This document shows positions 10,591 to 23,361 of a stretch of DNA of 64,000 nt, piece after piece; the stretch's first letter is position 1; each line of letters opens with the position of its first letter. The translations under genes were made by a program, and so were the position numbers. The stretch lies in assembly GCA_030710515.1 (NCBI GenBank), contig JALBCR010001496.1, positions 48,501-112,500 on the forward strand, in the 5' to 3' direction. The notes beneath the pieces were generated by a model, which saw nothing but the letters and a program-made list of their open reading frames with translations, had not been told where the DNA came from and made no database searches. Origin of the DNA: Abscondita cerata. Its lineage: Eukaryota; Arthropoda; Insecta; Coleoptera; Lampyridae.

Positions 10591-13500
10591 AAAAGCCGTA
10601 AGAAGCAAAAAGATGCAGATGATCTTATTTGTGAAGATTTAGCAGGCATTTCTTTTTTCTTAAAGGGCAACACTGCATTTTAAGCGGAGTTGAAAAGTGC
10701 ACGTCTTAGATAGTATACTGTTAATATTTGTTAAAAATTATATACTTGTTTGTGAGCCTTGTTCCTTTTTAAAATGCATGTTTTAATTCAATTTTCATTT
10801 GAGATTTTTGTTTATTTTGAGCAGCAACAATACAAACTTAACCGCAGTTACATGTAATCTAGGATACACTGACGTACAAATGATTTGTTGATATCAAGAA
10901 GGTTTGACATTTAAAAACGACTTCCTTTTGTTAACAACATTATTGAATTTTTTACAACTGATTGCATTTCTTTAAACTTATTCTCATCGACAAAACTGAT
11001 TACTGCTTCTCTACGAGTTTTATAGTTTCCTTCGGTTTTTTAAATTACAAGCAATTAGAATAGACAAATAACATAAAAACAATTGAAGATGTTTTTATAT
11101 ATGAGGTTTTCTCTTGTTCTTGAAGGAGTTTATTTTGCAAATTGCATCCGTTAGAACAATTACGGTTATCAGTAAATAGCGGAAGAGTTTAATAAAATTG
11201 AATGACATTTTTGAGAATTAAAACGTTATGTAACAAGAATCTAACGTGAAGACTGACAAGGCAAATGATATTCAATATCCAACAAATGGAAATCAATATA
11301 CAAGCTGATTTATCGTCGATTAAATTACAAGTATTACAATTACATATACATACAATACCTAGTTAGAGTTTAAAACAATGAATAATCAAATTTACTGCAC
11401 AAACTTTCAAAATAATTAGTTTAACTTAATTAGAATTTGGTCTTCCTCCAGAATTTTACTATAATTTTATTTGATGATAATTCTCTGATCCAAAAATGAG
11501 TATATTTGTTTCGGCGATAATTTAAATTTTTAAAATAAATCTCTTTTGTTCCTTTACCAATAGTATGTAATGTGTAAAATAATTTTTTAACAAACTTAGC
11601 AGATGGGCACAGTGACACTCGATTGTGTACACTAGCTTACTCCAAAATGTATACATCGAATGATACTATATTTTTCATATATGTTTTGGTTTTGTAAACT
11701 CACAAATCACAAAAAAAGTATAAGTCGACTGTTTCTATTTTTATATGGCGACCGAATTTTCCAAAAATTCAACGTTTTCCATATGTTTTGGTTCACTTTA
11801 AACTACCAAACCGATTTGAAAGTTGAAAATTCGATTACTTTTAATTTAACCATCAGACGTTTCTAACTCGAGATATAAAGAAAATTCAAAAATTCATATA
11901 TATTTTGAAATTCTATCCAAATTTCAATGTTATTTTACATTACATTTTATAAACCAGTGTTATTTTAATATGACTTTAAAAAGCATTCAATATAATAAAT
12001 ATTGTTTCTATGATCACATTCTAAATCATAATTAACTACCGTCAAGGTAGTTGAAAAGTTTTCGTGTTTTAAAAACAATACCGTAAAACGAGTAGTTTAG
12101 TTTCCAGACTGAAACTTGAAACCCAAAAGTGTACCTACGTCGTTAGCAAATGCATGTTATCCGATATCTTTCAAGCATATACGAGGTTTCAATTTTTGAT
12201 AATTGCAGACAATTTTTAGTAATAATATATTAGGGACAGCCTTATAAGTAAAGACTGTGTTTCAAAAATGAGAGAAGAAGAGAAGGAAATTTGAAACAAT
12301 CGATAATATTGCAGAAAATTGCGTAATCGAAAAATTCTCGTAAATAGCATTAAGCAAAAATTACGCTTTACTTTTCAATTACCATCGTAGGATTTGAATT
12401 TAGAAAATTACTTGACAATGGGCAAAAAATATTGAAGTGAAATGTTACAACGGGTTACGAAGTTTGCCTGAAAACAAATAGTGAACTCAAATATGTATTT
12501 GGTTAACACTGAGTTGCATCAGAAATGCTAAATACAACTATTATAAAAAAATATTTTAAAGTCGATTCATCAAACGTTGCCATTTGACAATTTTGTAAAA
12601 TATTTCTAATTTTTAGTAGGCTACCTATAACCAAATTTTAATAAGTTGCCACTAATTTCATTATACTGCCACGGCGAACCTTAGTGTGAGTAATAAAACG
12701 GGGTAATTATTACAACAGTAAGATTTAATTTCCCGCACAACCACCGGAATTTAACCAAACACCTACTGATTATTGATCAAATAACTAACTCAAAAACAAG
12801 AGCAACAATCAATTTAATTATTAGATGGCGTAGAAGTGAGTTACATTTACTGCCTATACAAATTTCATCATTTATTGTTAAACGTCAGTGTCTCCACCTA
12901 CGTTTTTCAGTAAGTATTCAGGTTTGTATAGTAGGTACACTGTAAATAACATCTAATTTTCGAATGTATTTGAACACATTAAACGTAAAATCACAAGAAT
13001 ATTTAATTAATTAACTATTGACCATTACTAATTACAATAAGAGCATTCTTAATTACATAATTTCTTATAAAATTGGTTGCTATCGCCCATTACTACTAAA
13101 AAATCATAAACAATTGATTTTTAAATTGCTTGAATAAATAATATCAAAATTGACAAGCTTACTACTAGTTTATAAATAAAACAAGCACTAAAGAGATTGT
13201 ACTAAGTATATTTAAATATGTTATCCAACAATGTTTGAATGAATTTTATCCATATTTATCAAGGAATAAATAATTTGTTTATTGTAATGCAATAAAAGTG
13301 TAAACCTGTTTGTTTATTGTACGTTATTAGAGTGACTGTAATTATACCTAGAGGTTAACAAACAACCTCTTTCGATTGTCAACATCCCTGAACTTAGACG
13401 AATAGCTAGACAATATAGGAAAAGACTTGAATAGTTTTCGAATAGACAGAGAATTAGTTGAAAGAGATCGAAATTAATTACAGTTAATAATCAATTTATT

Positions 13501-14050
13501 TGTGTTAGAAAACTATGGTTGCATACTTTTCTTTCTAAATTACAATAAGAATAAAATAATCATTCCTCAGCGATATTGACTATTATCACCTTTGTTACAA
13601 TATGTAATACTTATTCATTAATAATAATTTCTAATAGTGCAACGCTAATTTTTAGTACTTACGTAAAAATTACAATTTTCAAAATTTCCGCTAAAGAGAA
13701 CAGAAACTCCCATTAAAATAATATTTACAAATTTTAGCGACGTAACTTATTTGGCAACGTATTCGTTCTTTTTAATTTTTGCAGTTTTCACAAAAATATC
13801 TGGTCACGGTTGCTGATACATCCCTCGGGCTTCGCCCTCGTGATATAACAAAACAACCTAGAGAAATATTTTATTCGTATTGCCCTAGTTATAATAACAA
13901 CTATTATTGAAATATGTGAATAATGACACTATTAAATTGTCAATTTATCTAGTTTTTACTTTCCATAGGACAACTATTACAAAATGAACTTGTAATAATG
14001 TTGAGTAGTGTTAAAACTGAGCTAAAAAAATATTATTTTAATTACATTAT
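10591..14050. other. AT-rich DNA, no feature recognised
   Basis: About 3.5 kb with no recognisable protein motif. CCTCGGGCTTCGCCCTCG at 13822 is a short GC-rich partial palindrome that stands out from the background. Confidence 0.5.
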
Positions 14051-14397
14051 TTTTTGTTTTTCGTTTCATTCTGGATTTTTTATTATGTACTATGTTTCTT
14101 GAGATTTTCTGTAATAATATGCCCCTTTTCATTTGTTTTCTTTTTTCTCTTTTCTTGTTTTTTTCTGTTTTGTGTTACTCTTCTTACTGTTTATGTAAAA
14201 AATATGTATATTACAAGAAAATAAAGACTATTATTATTAACAAAAAAATTACTAATGCAAATTTTGTCACGAACATCGGTGTATGGTTTAAAAATATTCT
14301 TAACATTTTTTTTATAATTATTTTGAGAATCGGCCCTGTTTATCAATTTGTAGTAAGGGTGAGCTTAGCCTTAAAGTTCAGATATAAAAAAATGTGA
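14051..14397 (+). other. Hydrophobic open frame ending near a triplet run; not assigned
   Basis: The 101-codon frame at 14092-14397 is very rich in Phe, Ile and Leu as expected from T-rich DNA and shows no family motif. AATAAAGACTATTATTATTA at 14220-14239 resembles a LINE 3' end. I see no evidence of translation. Confidence 0.25.
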
Positions 14398-16410
14398 CTG
14401 GACAAACAATTAAATAACGAAAATATGGGAGTGCCTTCATCTTAAATGCGATACACTGTATAAGCATATAGTTATTACAAAATCATAGATTTTATTTAGT
14501 ACATTGCTATGTTAAAATATGGAATAATTTTGTTTAAATAGTTTTCATTCCAAGCATTTCTTATATTTATAAATATGACATTAACATAATTAATACATTG
14601 AAAATTTACAATAAAATTTATAAAAATAAAGACAACGCTTATTCATTTTGTTCTTATTTTGACGAGAATTTCAACGACGAATTTGAAAAGCGATGTAAAT
14701 ATTTTACAAATTAACATTAAAAATTTTTCATTTAATTGTTAAATCCCATACCTTCTACCAAAGTAGTAATAAATGTGCTATTATAAATTTCAAAAAGCAA
14801 TTTCGTTTGAATGTATGTGAAACGCAGCGTGTGTTTGCTTTGACATTTTAAAATATTTGTCTTTTGTGTTTAGGTATATTCTCGGGTATATTCAAAGATG
14901 CCATTAACATTTTATATACGAATAGGTAAATACAATTTCAAGATATAATTAATTACGCTAATTGCTTTCAAGGACATAACGAGACATAGTACTGCTTACT
15001 TAAAATAAGATAGAATTGTTTGAATTTTAAACATTTTTTTCAAAATTCATCCAGCATTGACTTTCTACATTACGTATTTTAACAAAAATTAAATCTTTAG
15101 TTCAAATTCATGTTAATGAAATTAAATTTAACATTCTTTTAAACAAGTTACTACAAAATTTGTTTGTTTTTGAATTTTAAGTTTATTTTTGACGGAAATC
15201 TATTTTACCAATAATTACATTGATAACTGCTATAATTAATTATAATAATATGACCGATCAAAGTACATGTACAAATTTTAGTGACAAAAAGCTTTCGACG
15301 ACCTTTTATCAAAGTAAATTTTTGCAATTAAAAATCTTGTCTGAAGGTCATGTAATTAGTAATACGTGGGTAATTAATTAACGTAAACAACTGTGCATAA
15401 AAAATAAAACTGAAAACAACTTTAATGAATACAGAATAGGTTCTTAAATATAAAAAGAAGTGACCTATTATACCCAAAATCGAATATGGCTTTTATAGTA
15501 TACAAATAACTAGGCGTCATTAAGAAAATAAATTTTTATACCGACAGCCATTGCGGGATAGAAAATCCGCCGGAAACAATGAAACTTACGAAACTAAGGA
15601 TTTGTTAACATTCCCTAGATTGTGGGTTGGCAGTATAAATTAATGATAGAATATGGTTCGATATATAGGTACGACCCACAAAAAGTTAAGTCCCTAGTTC
15701 CTTTGATAAAATCTCAAACTAAATATAAGCAACGCTGTATTCGCTTTGTGCCGAAAATTGAAGCCAAAATGCTAGAAAGAAAACACTGAAGGATGACACT
15801 AAAATATCATGTAAGTGGAAGTGGAAGATATACAAGATGTGTATGTATTTTATAGGTTAACGGTGACAATTGACATGTATTTTATGTTAAGAGTGACAGG
15901 TTGGGGCATGAATTTAACCTTTTCATAATATGCTAAATTGAAGTAGTTTTTGTTACTATAAGTTTTGTGACACCTAGTGTCGACTCACGTGGGCAAATGG
16001 TTCGCATTAATCAACTTTGTCGACAGGTGTGTAAAAGCAGTTACATAAGTCGATCCTTATTTTGTTATTTTTCGACGCGTCACGTGACAGTGATAGCTCC
16101 GTCCTTGCACCTCTCTTTCTATGATAGCGACTTCAAAACAAAGGTGCACGTTACTTGTCTATAGGTACTTATATTTAGTCTGAGGATTAAACTAATTAAC
16201 TAGTAATAATAATAACTTAACTTTCAAAAAATGTTTTGCGAGTGCTCGTGTTGCTCCGCCTAGGCTAGACGCCTCGGTTACGCAATACCACTTGCACTTG
16301 CAAAATATCATTTTCTGGAGTAGTGATCCAAAAAACTATCTCAGCCGAGACATAAAAAAAATTAGGTGTTTCAATTACCTATTGAAAAATTGTTTGAGAT
16401 ATAGTGATTA
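14398..16410. other. AT-rich DNA, no feature recognised
   Basis: No gene found. CAACTTTGTCGACAGGT at 16012 is the inverted match of the first bases of the window, which is too short to interpret. Confidence 0.5.
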
Positions 16411-16412
16411 TA

Positions 16413-16770
16413 CAGGGTGTCCTGATATTCCGTCTACATAGAATTACTATAGACTTCTAGAACTAAAATATACCGATTTAACCCAAATTACCTTAGTCCA
16501 AAAGTTGATAGTTTCCGAAATACAGACCGTCAAAGTTATTACTTTTTCTTGAATAATTTTCTTAATAGTTGTACTATTTGCACGAAATTCGGTGGTCAGG
16601 ATTTTTGGGATGATAATCCGTTTTCATTTTTGAGGTAGACTGCAGAAGACGCCACTTACAGCGCTTTTTTTACATTTCAAATGTCCTAATTTTGTTTTGC
16701 CTTCCTGTATTAAATTTTTATTTAAATATTTTTATACTCCAACTTCTTCTGCCCCAAAAATATATATTTA
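16413..16770 (+). repeat. Candidate terminus of a Tc1/mariner-type element or MITE
   Basis: TA followed by CAGGGTGTCCTGATATTCC, then a stretch containing GTTTCCGAAATAC. Termini of this style, TA then C(A/T)GGGTG followed by a GTTTCCGA or CTCGGAAACT block, also begin the elements at 21973 and 42610. The partner terminus was not found, so the extent is uncertain. Confidence 0.4.
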
Positions 16771-16841
16771 ATAAATGTCGCTCCGAGCAACAGTTTCTGA
16801 AATAATGAGATTTTTGCTTCATTTTACATCACCCCAGTAAT

Positions 16842-16965
16842 TTGATTTCCGTGCTGGTTTCTCTACTGAATTTGCGTCTACAGTTGTTATAAACGAGATA
16901 ATAAATAAAATTTATTCGCAATTAAAAGAAGGGGGTGTTTTTATAACTGTACTCAGGTATTTAAA
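16842..16965 (+). pseudogene. LINE reverse transcriptase scrap
   Basis: Plus-strand translation gives FDFRAGFSTEFAS, then a hydrophobic helix and a LKEGGVFITV strand. This is the early RT block GFRxGxSTxxA followed by the strand that normally leads into DLSKAFD. Only about 40 codons survive before similarity stops. It is in the opposite orientation to the LINE fragment that follows. Confidence 0.55.
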
Positions 16966-16989
16966 CTTCCCATTATACCTTCCATCCGC

Positions 16990-17690
16990 TAACTATGCCA
17001 TTGTTTACTGTATCTGTATGTCATTGTCTCTTCTTATTACATCCTCTTGTAATCATATCCCTATCTATTTTATTTATCCCTTATTTTCTATTTACCATTT
17101 TGTTTTTCTGATCCTCCACTTACATTTCTTTAATATTACATTACTTTCTCTCCTCTTCATTCTTTCTTTGTACCTTACAGCAATTTTTCCCGCCACTATC
17201 CTAATTTTTTCCAATTTTTCTTCTCTAAACCAAACGTCAATTTCCAAACTTAATTTGTGTTTTCCGTATTATCTCCCTTTTTTCTAACCCCATACCTCTG
17301 CCTCATATAACAAATTTCTTATTAACTTATCACACAACCATCTTCCTTTTTCTATATTTTTTTCCAAAGACTTCGCTCCTATTCCTCATACTTGTCCCAT
17401 TATCTTTTTTCCTTTCTACTATAACTCCATCATTCTTATGTTATAACATAAATTAATCCCAGATACCTGTATCTATCTACCTCTTTCTTTTTGCCATCTA
17501 CCATAATTTTTCTTCTTTTTCTCTTCCTTTTTTCTTCTTAACACCACAATGCTCTTATAATATCCCTCATTACTTCCTCTTTTTGCAATAAGTACAACGT
17601 CATCAGTATATGACAATACCCACACATTCTTTCTTCCTAACACTATTCCTCCATACTGTTGTCTCTTAAATAAAAACATTTTTTTATTTC
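16990..17690 (-). pseudogene. LINE ORF2 relic: RT YxDD motif to C-terminal region
   Basis: On the minus strand, GGIVLGRKNVWVLSYTDDVV at 17625-17560 is the RT catalytic block with Thr in place of the usual Ala of YADD. Downstream in shifting frames come an LLYEAEVWG-like segment near 17300, EKLEKIRIVAGKIAVRYKER near 17200 and ILKKCKW near 17140, the C-terminal pattern common to insect R1/TRAS-like ORF2 proteins. The pyrimidine-rich look of 17.0-17.5 kb is explained by this Lys/Arg/Glu-rich antisense coding. It lacks an endonuclease, the N-terminal RT and an intact frame. Confidence 0.65.
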
Positions 17691-17723
17691 AACAAAAATT
17701 GTAGAAGGGATAGCTTAAAAAAA

Positions 17724-17776
17724 CTACTGAAGTAACCTTGGAGATAAAGTGTTAACATGTGAAACGTTGGCCGTTT
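17724..17776 (+). repeat. Possible Penelope pLTR scrap with GAAACGTTGG motif
   Basis: CTGAAG at 17727 is followed 29 nt later by GTGAAACGTTGGCC. The GAAACGTTGG string recurs in the Penelope-type scraps at 50.3 and 61.4 kb. Stem II pairing is poor here, so this is the weakest member of the set. Confidence 0.25.
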
Positions 17777-20004
17777 TCAGACACCTACCGATGAGCGTCA
17801 ATAAGGTGAAAGAAGCATGTAGGTGCTGTTCGTGATTCTGCAACTATTACATCAATATTGACATCGTCGGACCGTCCATAAAAGAAGTAGATCAATAGAA
17901 GACAAATTTGAAGAGATCTGGCAAATGTAGATTAAAATATAGGAAACCCAAAAATATATAATTATTGAATATTAGTAGGAAAAGAACCCATAATTTTCAT
18001 ACATAATATTAATTAATGTGGCGGCAATGCAGCGACCTTCATCCTATCGGTGGGCGAGACAAAGACTAAAGATCTATTGTATAATTGATACTTACGATAT
18101 GGAAAGAAATTGCAAAGTGAGTATGAAAAATTTAGCAAAACGTTTAATTAATCAATTCGAGTATCTTCGGATAATCAAATCCGCATTAACGTGCGGCATT
18201 CTTTTGTTATTTCAACAATTATGTAACGACTGAAGAAGAATTTCCGCAAGAACGATTTTATTTCCCACATAAAATCATGAGCGTGTCAATATCAAATTGT
18301 TTGTGTTTTAAATTAAACAGAATTGAATAAGTCAACAAGAATAATGATGAGTCTTTTTCTTTAACATATCAGTTTAAAATTTCCAAAACCAACACAATTG
18401 TTTAAATCGATGGCAAAAATGAAATAATTAAAACAAAAGAAAAAGTAAGATTCTTTAGATTAATGTAAGAATCAAAATTAATTGGCGTTGAGGAAATTGC
18501 ATAAATCTTTACTCAAAAGTTTCTGCAATTACAACCTAGGATATGAATAGACGAATTTTTTAATGCACGATTTTCTAGAAATCATTATTGTAAAAACACT
18601 TCATCATAATGGTTAACAGATAGTGTCTATTGTAGCGCTACAAAAGTATCACCATGCAGAAAATGTAAGTGGGTGGATAATCAAGGTTAAGACCAACCCA
18701 AAATGCTACCCAATCTTCTTCAGCAAAAAAGAGTAAAGAAACATTAATCATTCAGGTGTAATACCGGTAATGTAAATCCAACGACATTTCCACTTAGGTC
18801 AAAATATTGATTATTTGTGTCATTGGATTAAATGAGAAGAATATCAGACAAATGCAATTGGATGATTAAAAATCGAGGACATTTAGTAGAGCCTTTGGCT
18901 ATTTTAAATTACCTGAAGTGGGCCATCGCTTTTGGCCGAGAAACAAAATTCACACTCACTAGCCCCTGGTGCTAAACAAATTTTGTGTTTGTGTATAGGT
19001 ACTTAACCTTTCCTTCTACTGTGTCTGTCTTTGCCAATTACAAGTAATTTATATTGTCTGTTGTTGACTCATATAATGGATTCGAAGCGTGTGTAATATA
19101 TATTTCAGTACCTACGGTTTTCTTTTTTTTGCGATTCAAGTTAAAGAAACAATCGAGTGAAACCGGAAATCCTGCCGTTTTGACATAAAACACTTTTGAA
19201 TTTCAGGTAGCTAAGACAGGATGTGAATGGTGAAACGGTTGCGCTCTGTAGACTTAGTCGATATACTTGTATAACAGGTAAAATGTTAAGTTTCTTTTTG
19301 TAAACACGGCGTTATTAATTAATTAGTATTAAATAACGGTTTCTTATTGCAACTTAAAGCAACAACAACAAAAACATTTATTTAAAAAAAAAACGCGCAC
19401 CTATAGTCCCGAATGACCTACTAAAAAGCTTAAGCGGATTTCTGACCTCCCTAATTGTTCAATTAACTTTCTTAATGTGGAGTACGTTTAGTCATTTAAG
19501 TATGCGCAATTAATTTTAATTAATTTTTTTAGGATAACGTGTGAAATACTCACTGTGAAACCGTGGTTGCAGTCACTGTAATCATAATTAGAACTTCACT
19601 GTGTAAACTAAAACTTGTTTCCGATGTCGTTTACGCGCACAGGTAAACTAACTAAATACAACCTTCCTCCGACATTCCTACAAAACAACTGTCAGAGACT
19701 GGTTTGGCGGTGAAACGTGAAATGGAATTGGAAGAACCCCACACACTGTTCATCTAACTATAGTACGTTTGCTACGCTGCTTTGAAAGTTGCGCTATAGA
19801 CAAGCTGCTGTAAACAACTAACGAATCCACGAAAAGTTAACAGGTGTTCCTTTATAATAACTCTTGATACCGTTTTTTGTGATCCAAAGCAGTTCGTTAA
19901 TACATAATATTTTATTGTATACTTTTCTAATCTAAGCCCTCATATGGTTGTCAGGAAGTACGGTACAAATAGGTAGTTCTTTACTCGTAAACTCGGTTCT
20001 TGTA
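17777..20004. other. AT-rich DNA, no feature recognised
   Basis: An open frame of 71 codons at 18018 has no recognisable motif. The 19.5-19.8 kb part is somewhat richer in GC and could be regulatory, but nothing specific supports that. Confidence 0.4.
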
Positions 20005-20115
20005 AAACGATGTCGATGAGAATCGTTGCAACTACCTTAAGAATGCATCAGGTGTGGGGCTAACCGGAAATGCTAGATATTAATAGATGAATCATGTTAT
20101 GACTTTAATTATTCC
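20005..20115 (+). repeat. Dispersed repeat, copy A
   Basis: Matches 28063-28170 in the same orientation. Shared strings include GAGAAT(C/G)GTTGC, TTAAGAATG(C/T)ATCA and AACCGGAAAT, then a common ACTTTAATTATT. Family unknown. Confidence 0.6.
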
Positions 20116-20399
20116 AATTTCTAATAAATAAGAACTATGCAGATAAAAAACTAGTTCAGAATTATCCTCAAAAAGAAATACGAAAACTTTAATTTTTTTT
20201 TTTGATTTAATAGTACCTTCAAAATATACAGAGCGAACAAAAGACCAAAAGTGATTGTGTTCATGCTCTTTCATAAATATTTGATTTTATTCAAATTGTA
20301 CTGTTGTTATGATGTAAGTTGACACATAAACTTATAGGTTATAAGTAATTATGAATAAGAAAACAATTATTGAAATTATGATTAATTACCCTACTTACA

Positions 20400-20735
20400 G
20401 GTGTTATTTAAGTTAAATAAATGAATAAAGAAATAAGAGAAGTAAGGAGAGATAAATAAAATGAACGTGAAATGTGAAGAGAAATTTAAGAAGTCGTAGT
20501 CTCTCTAAATCTGGAAAGAAGGAATTTAGTGGTCGAAGAAGTGGAGGTGATGAAGGAAAAAAAGATATGTGGAAGAAGTGTTGAGGAACAGGAAGGGCGA
20601 AAAATAAAAAAATAAATACAAAAATGTATGGACGAGGACAGGAAAGACAATAAAATACTACAAGAAAATGTAAGGATAGAAGCAAAACAAAATAAAAAAT
20701 TGAAAGCAAATGGGCGAGTATATATTTTGCTAGAA
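20400..20735 (+). pseudogene. Possible LINE ORF1 coiled-coil relic
   Basis: Purine-rich plus strand translating in broken frames to Glu/Lys/Arg-rich peptide (NKEIREVRRDK, LVVEEVEVMKEKKICGRSVE, DRKDNKILQENVRIEAKQNK). This resembles the coiled-coil N-terminal half of ORF1 in R1/TRAS-like LINEs. Low-complexity purine DNA would also look like this, so the call is tentative. Confidence 0.35.
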
Positions 20736-20770
20736 AAGGAAAGTTTACTACTGTTGCAGATGTGATACAC

Positions 20771-21970
20771 TATTAAATTGTATAGTTTGTCCCACGGAAA
20801 AAAATTTAAAAATTAACGTATATCTTTTTCTGACCCAATGATGATAATGAGTATTCAAAGCGTATTTTACTAAAGTTATTTTTATACAAATGAATTTTCA
20901 TTTATAAAACCGCTTTCGTAGACAAATTGGTTAGTCGTTGCCTAGTATTTTTTGTAGTTCCTAACGAGGGTTCCATTCCGATTGCAGTGACATTATTATC
21001 GATGTCATCATAATACAATTTTGAAAAGTGAATTTAACATTTTGAAAAAAGATTAAACTCATTTTATAAAAATTGTATTAATAATAACATCGATAATAAT
21101 TTTATTAATAAAAAAATATAATAATAAATTACAAAAATCGGAATGAAACCCGAATTTTATTTATATATTATACATTTTTTACTGTTTTTTTTTTGTAAAT
21201 TATAATACGCTTTGAACACTTACCTTACCACATAAATTTGTTCTCATTTATCTATTTAATAAAATATGTTGTTGTTGAAAAATAGCGTCATTATAAAAAT
21301 AATAAAGTAAAGCTCAAAAGTGAGAGAATTAAAAATAGGCTGTACAAAAAATCCCTAGCGAAGGCGTTTCCCGCGAACCACGACCACCCGTCTCCAAAAA
21401 ATGAAGAAAAGCACTCCTACTTTGGCAATGAAGCGGCCACAAGAAACTTCCAGGATGCAAAATTGGTCCAGCTGGGTAAACACAATTTAATATGATAAAA
21501 TGCGTGCGTTTCAAACTCACGGTATGTGACGATAGACATTTTTTCATTTTTTTTTAATTCTTTGCGGCTTATCAAGGCACACGCGTATGAGCGCAGTTCG
21601 ACAAATTTGAGCCAGCGTCCCCACGATCCACAGAAAATAGCCTGCGCCAAAATTACCCAAATTAAATAAATTATAACTCACCAAAATTAAACGCTGTGCT
21701 CAAATTGCGCCAGGAAACGGATATTCATTAATTTTGATTTTAACATAAAAAAAGCCAACTTTTCCGTAGGACACACGGTATATTCGTTGTAGCCAAATGG
21801 AGCTGTCAGAAAAACATCGATGCTTATCAATACGTGCTCGTATGCTGATGTAGTGTTTTCTGGAAAACTCCACCAGAATCGCCTACAAATTTGCCAAGGA
21901 AGGACCACCAGAATTCGAAAAAAATTACTGCATTAGCCCAATGGTAAGGTTTATTCCAAGAAGTTTTATA
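20771..21970. other. No gene recognised; GC-richer block at 21.35-21.9 kb
   Basis: The first half is AT-rich. The block at 21350-21910 has more GC and short overlapping open frames on the minus strand (60-77 codons) without known motifs. It may be an older repeat or an unrecognised exon; I cannot decide. Confidence 0.35.
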
Positions 21971-23361
21971 TACAGGGTGAGTTTTTTCCGATGTTTAGCA
22001 CAGGGATCTCGGAAACTAATAAAGATAGAGAAACAGTTAAATGGGGAAAGAATTGTATTTTTACGAGATCACTTAAATGTGCCATTCGTTCTTTTAAAAA
22101 ATGCACGGCTAACTAGATATTTCGAAAAATAAGTTTTTGGTAAATTCGTTTGGTGTATGTTGCTTTGTTATTATTGACTTTACAAAAATTTATAGGAGGG
22201 AAAAGTTTTAGGTATTTTTGTGATACATAATAAAGTTTAGTCGAAATTTTTATTTAACGTATAATTTTTGAGTTATGACACAAACTTCTGTTTTTTAATA
22301 ATGGAAACCATAGTCGGCTATGACTTCATAATAAAGATGCATTTTCAACGATTCCAATGATATACCATGTGTCACCAATATTTTATAAATAAACAAATTA
22401 TAGCCAATTTTAGTTTAATTTTTCTATACTGCTGGGATAGAGTATGCTGTGGAAAGAATATCCGACGTAAACGTCAATTATTAGCAAGTGAAAATCACTT
22501 ATAGTTTCTATTTGTGTTGGTTAAGGTGTCTAAAACCATAATATGAATTTCTTTAATGAAGAAAAACGTGTTATACTTTGTGTCATAAAAATGTCGTACA
22601 ATCTGCACAACGATACTTCGAGCTCTATTTTGATCGTCGGCAGCTTTCTCTACCTACCTATAAAAGACTTTATGATAATTTGGAGCAATATGGATCTTTC
22701 TGTAGATCCAAAAATATTACAAGGAGTATTAATAAAAAGGTAGAGGTAAAATGTACTAGCATGTGTACTGCAAAGCTGAAGCAGGCATGTCACAACGTAC
22801 AGTTGTACGAAATCTAAAAAAACAGAAGTATCACCCATAGAAATTGCCAGTTGCGCAAACACTACATCCAGGTGATTTCAATAGACGCATTGAGTATTGT
22901 ACCTGGTTTACTAACATGTGTGAAGCTGACTCACAGTTTAAATTTAAATTGCGGCATGTTTAACAGGCATTATCAGCATTTATGGATGCAAGAAAATTCG
23001 CATCACGTTGAACAGAGAAGACCCCATGTAAGATTTGGATTTAATGTTTAGTGCGGCGTCATTGGTTCAAGAATTATTGGTCCGCACATTTTTAATGGTA
23101 TACTGACGGGTGACAGTTACCTTCATTTTTTACAAAACGATTTTGATAACATGTTAGACGAATTACCCTTGCATACACGTGGTATGCTCTAATGGTTTCA
23201 ACACGATGGGGCACCACCACACAATCAGGTAACGGTGCGAAATCATTTAAATCAAACATTCCCTAACTCATGGATAGGACAAAACGCGCCCGTTGCTTGA
23301 CCACCTCGATCCCCGAATCTCTCTGTTTTAGACTTTTATTTATGGGGAACAGTAAAAAATA

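Noticed and set aside
14092..14397. 101-codon frame considered as a small membrane protein gene
   Set aside because: T-rich DNA gives such frames by chance; no homology, and the triplet run suggests a LINE tail instead.
17018..17287. Plus-strand hydrophobic frame of 89 codons
   Set aside because: The opposite strand carries recognisable LINE C-terminal sequence, so this is its shadow.
19500..19800. GC-richer stretch with CAGGTAA strings considered as a gene 5' end
   Set aside because: No coding exon or promoter element could be tied to it.
20413..20770. Minus-strand hydrophobic frames of 94-98 codons
   Set aside because: They are the antisense of a purine-rich Lys/Glu-coding stretch; composition alone explains the length and hydrophobicity.
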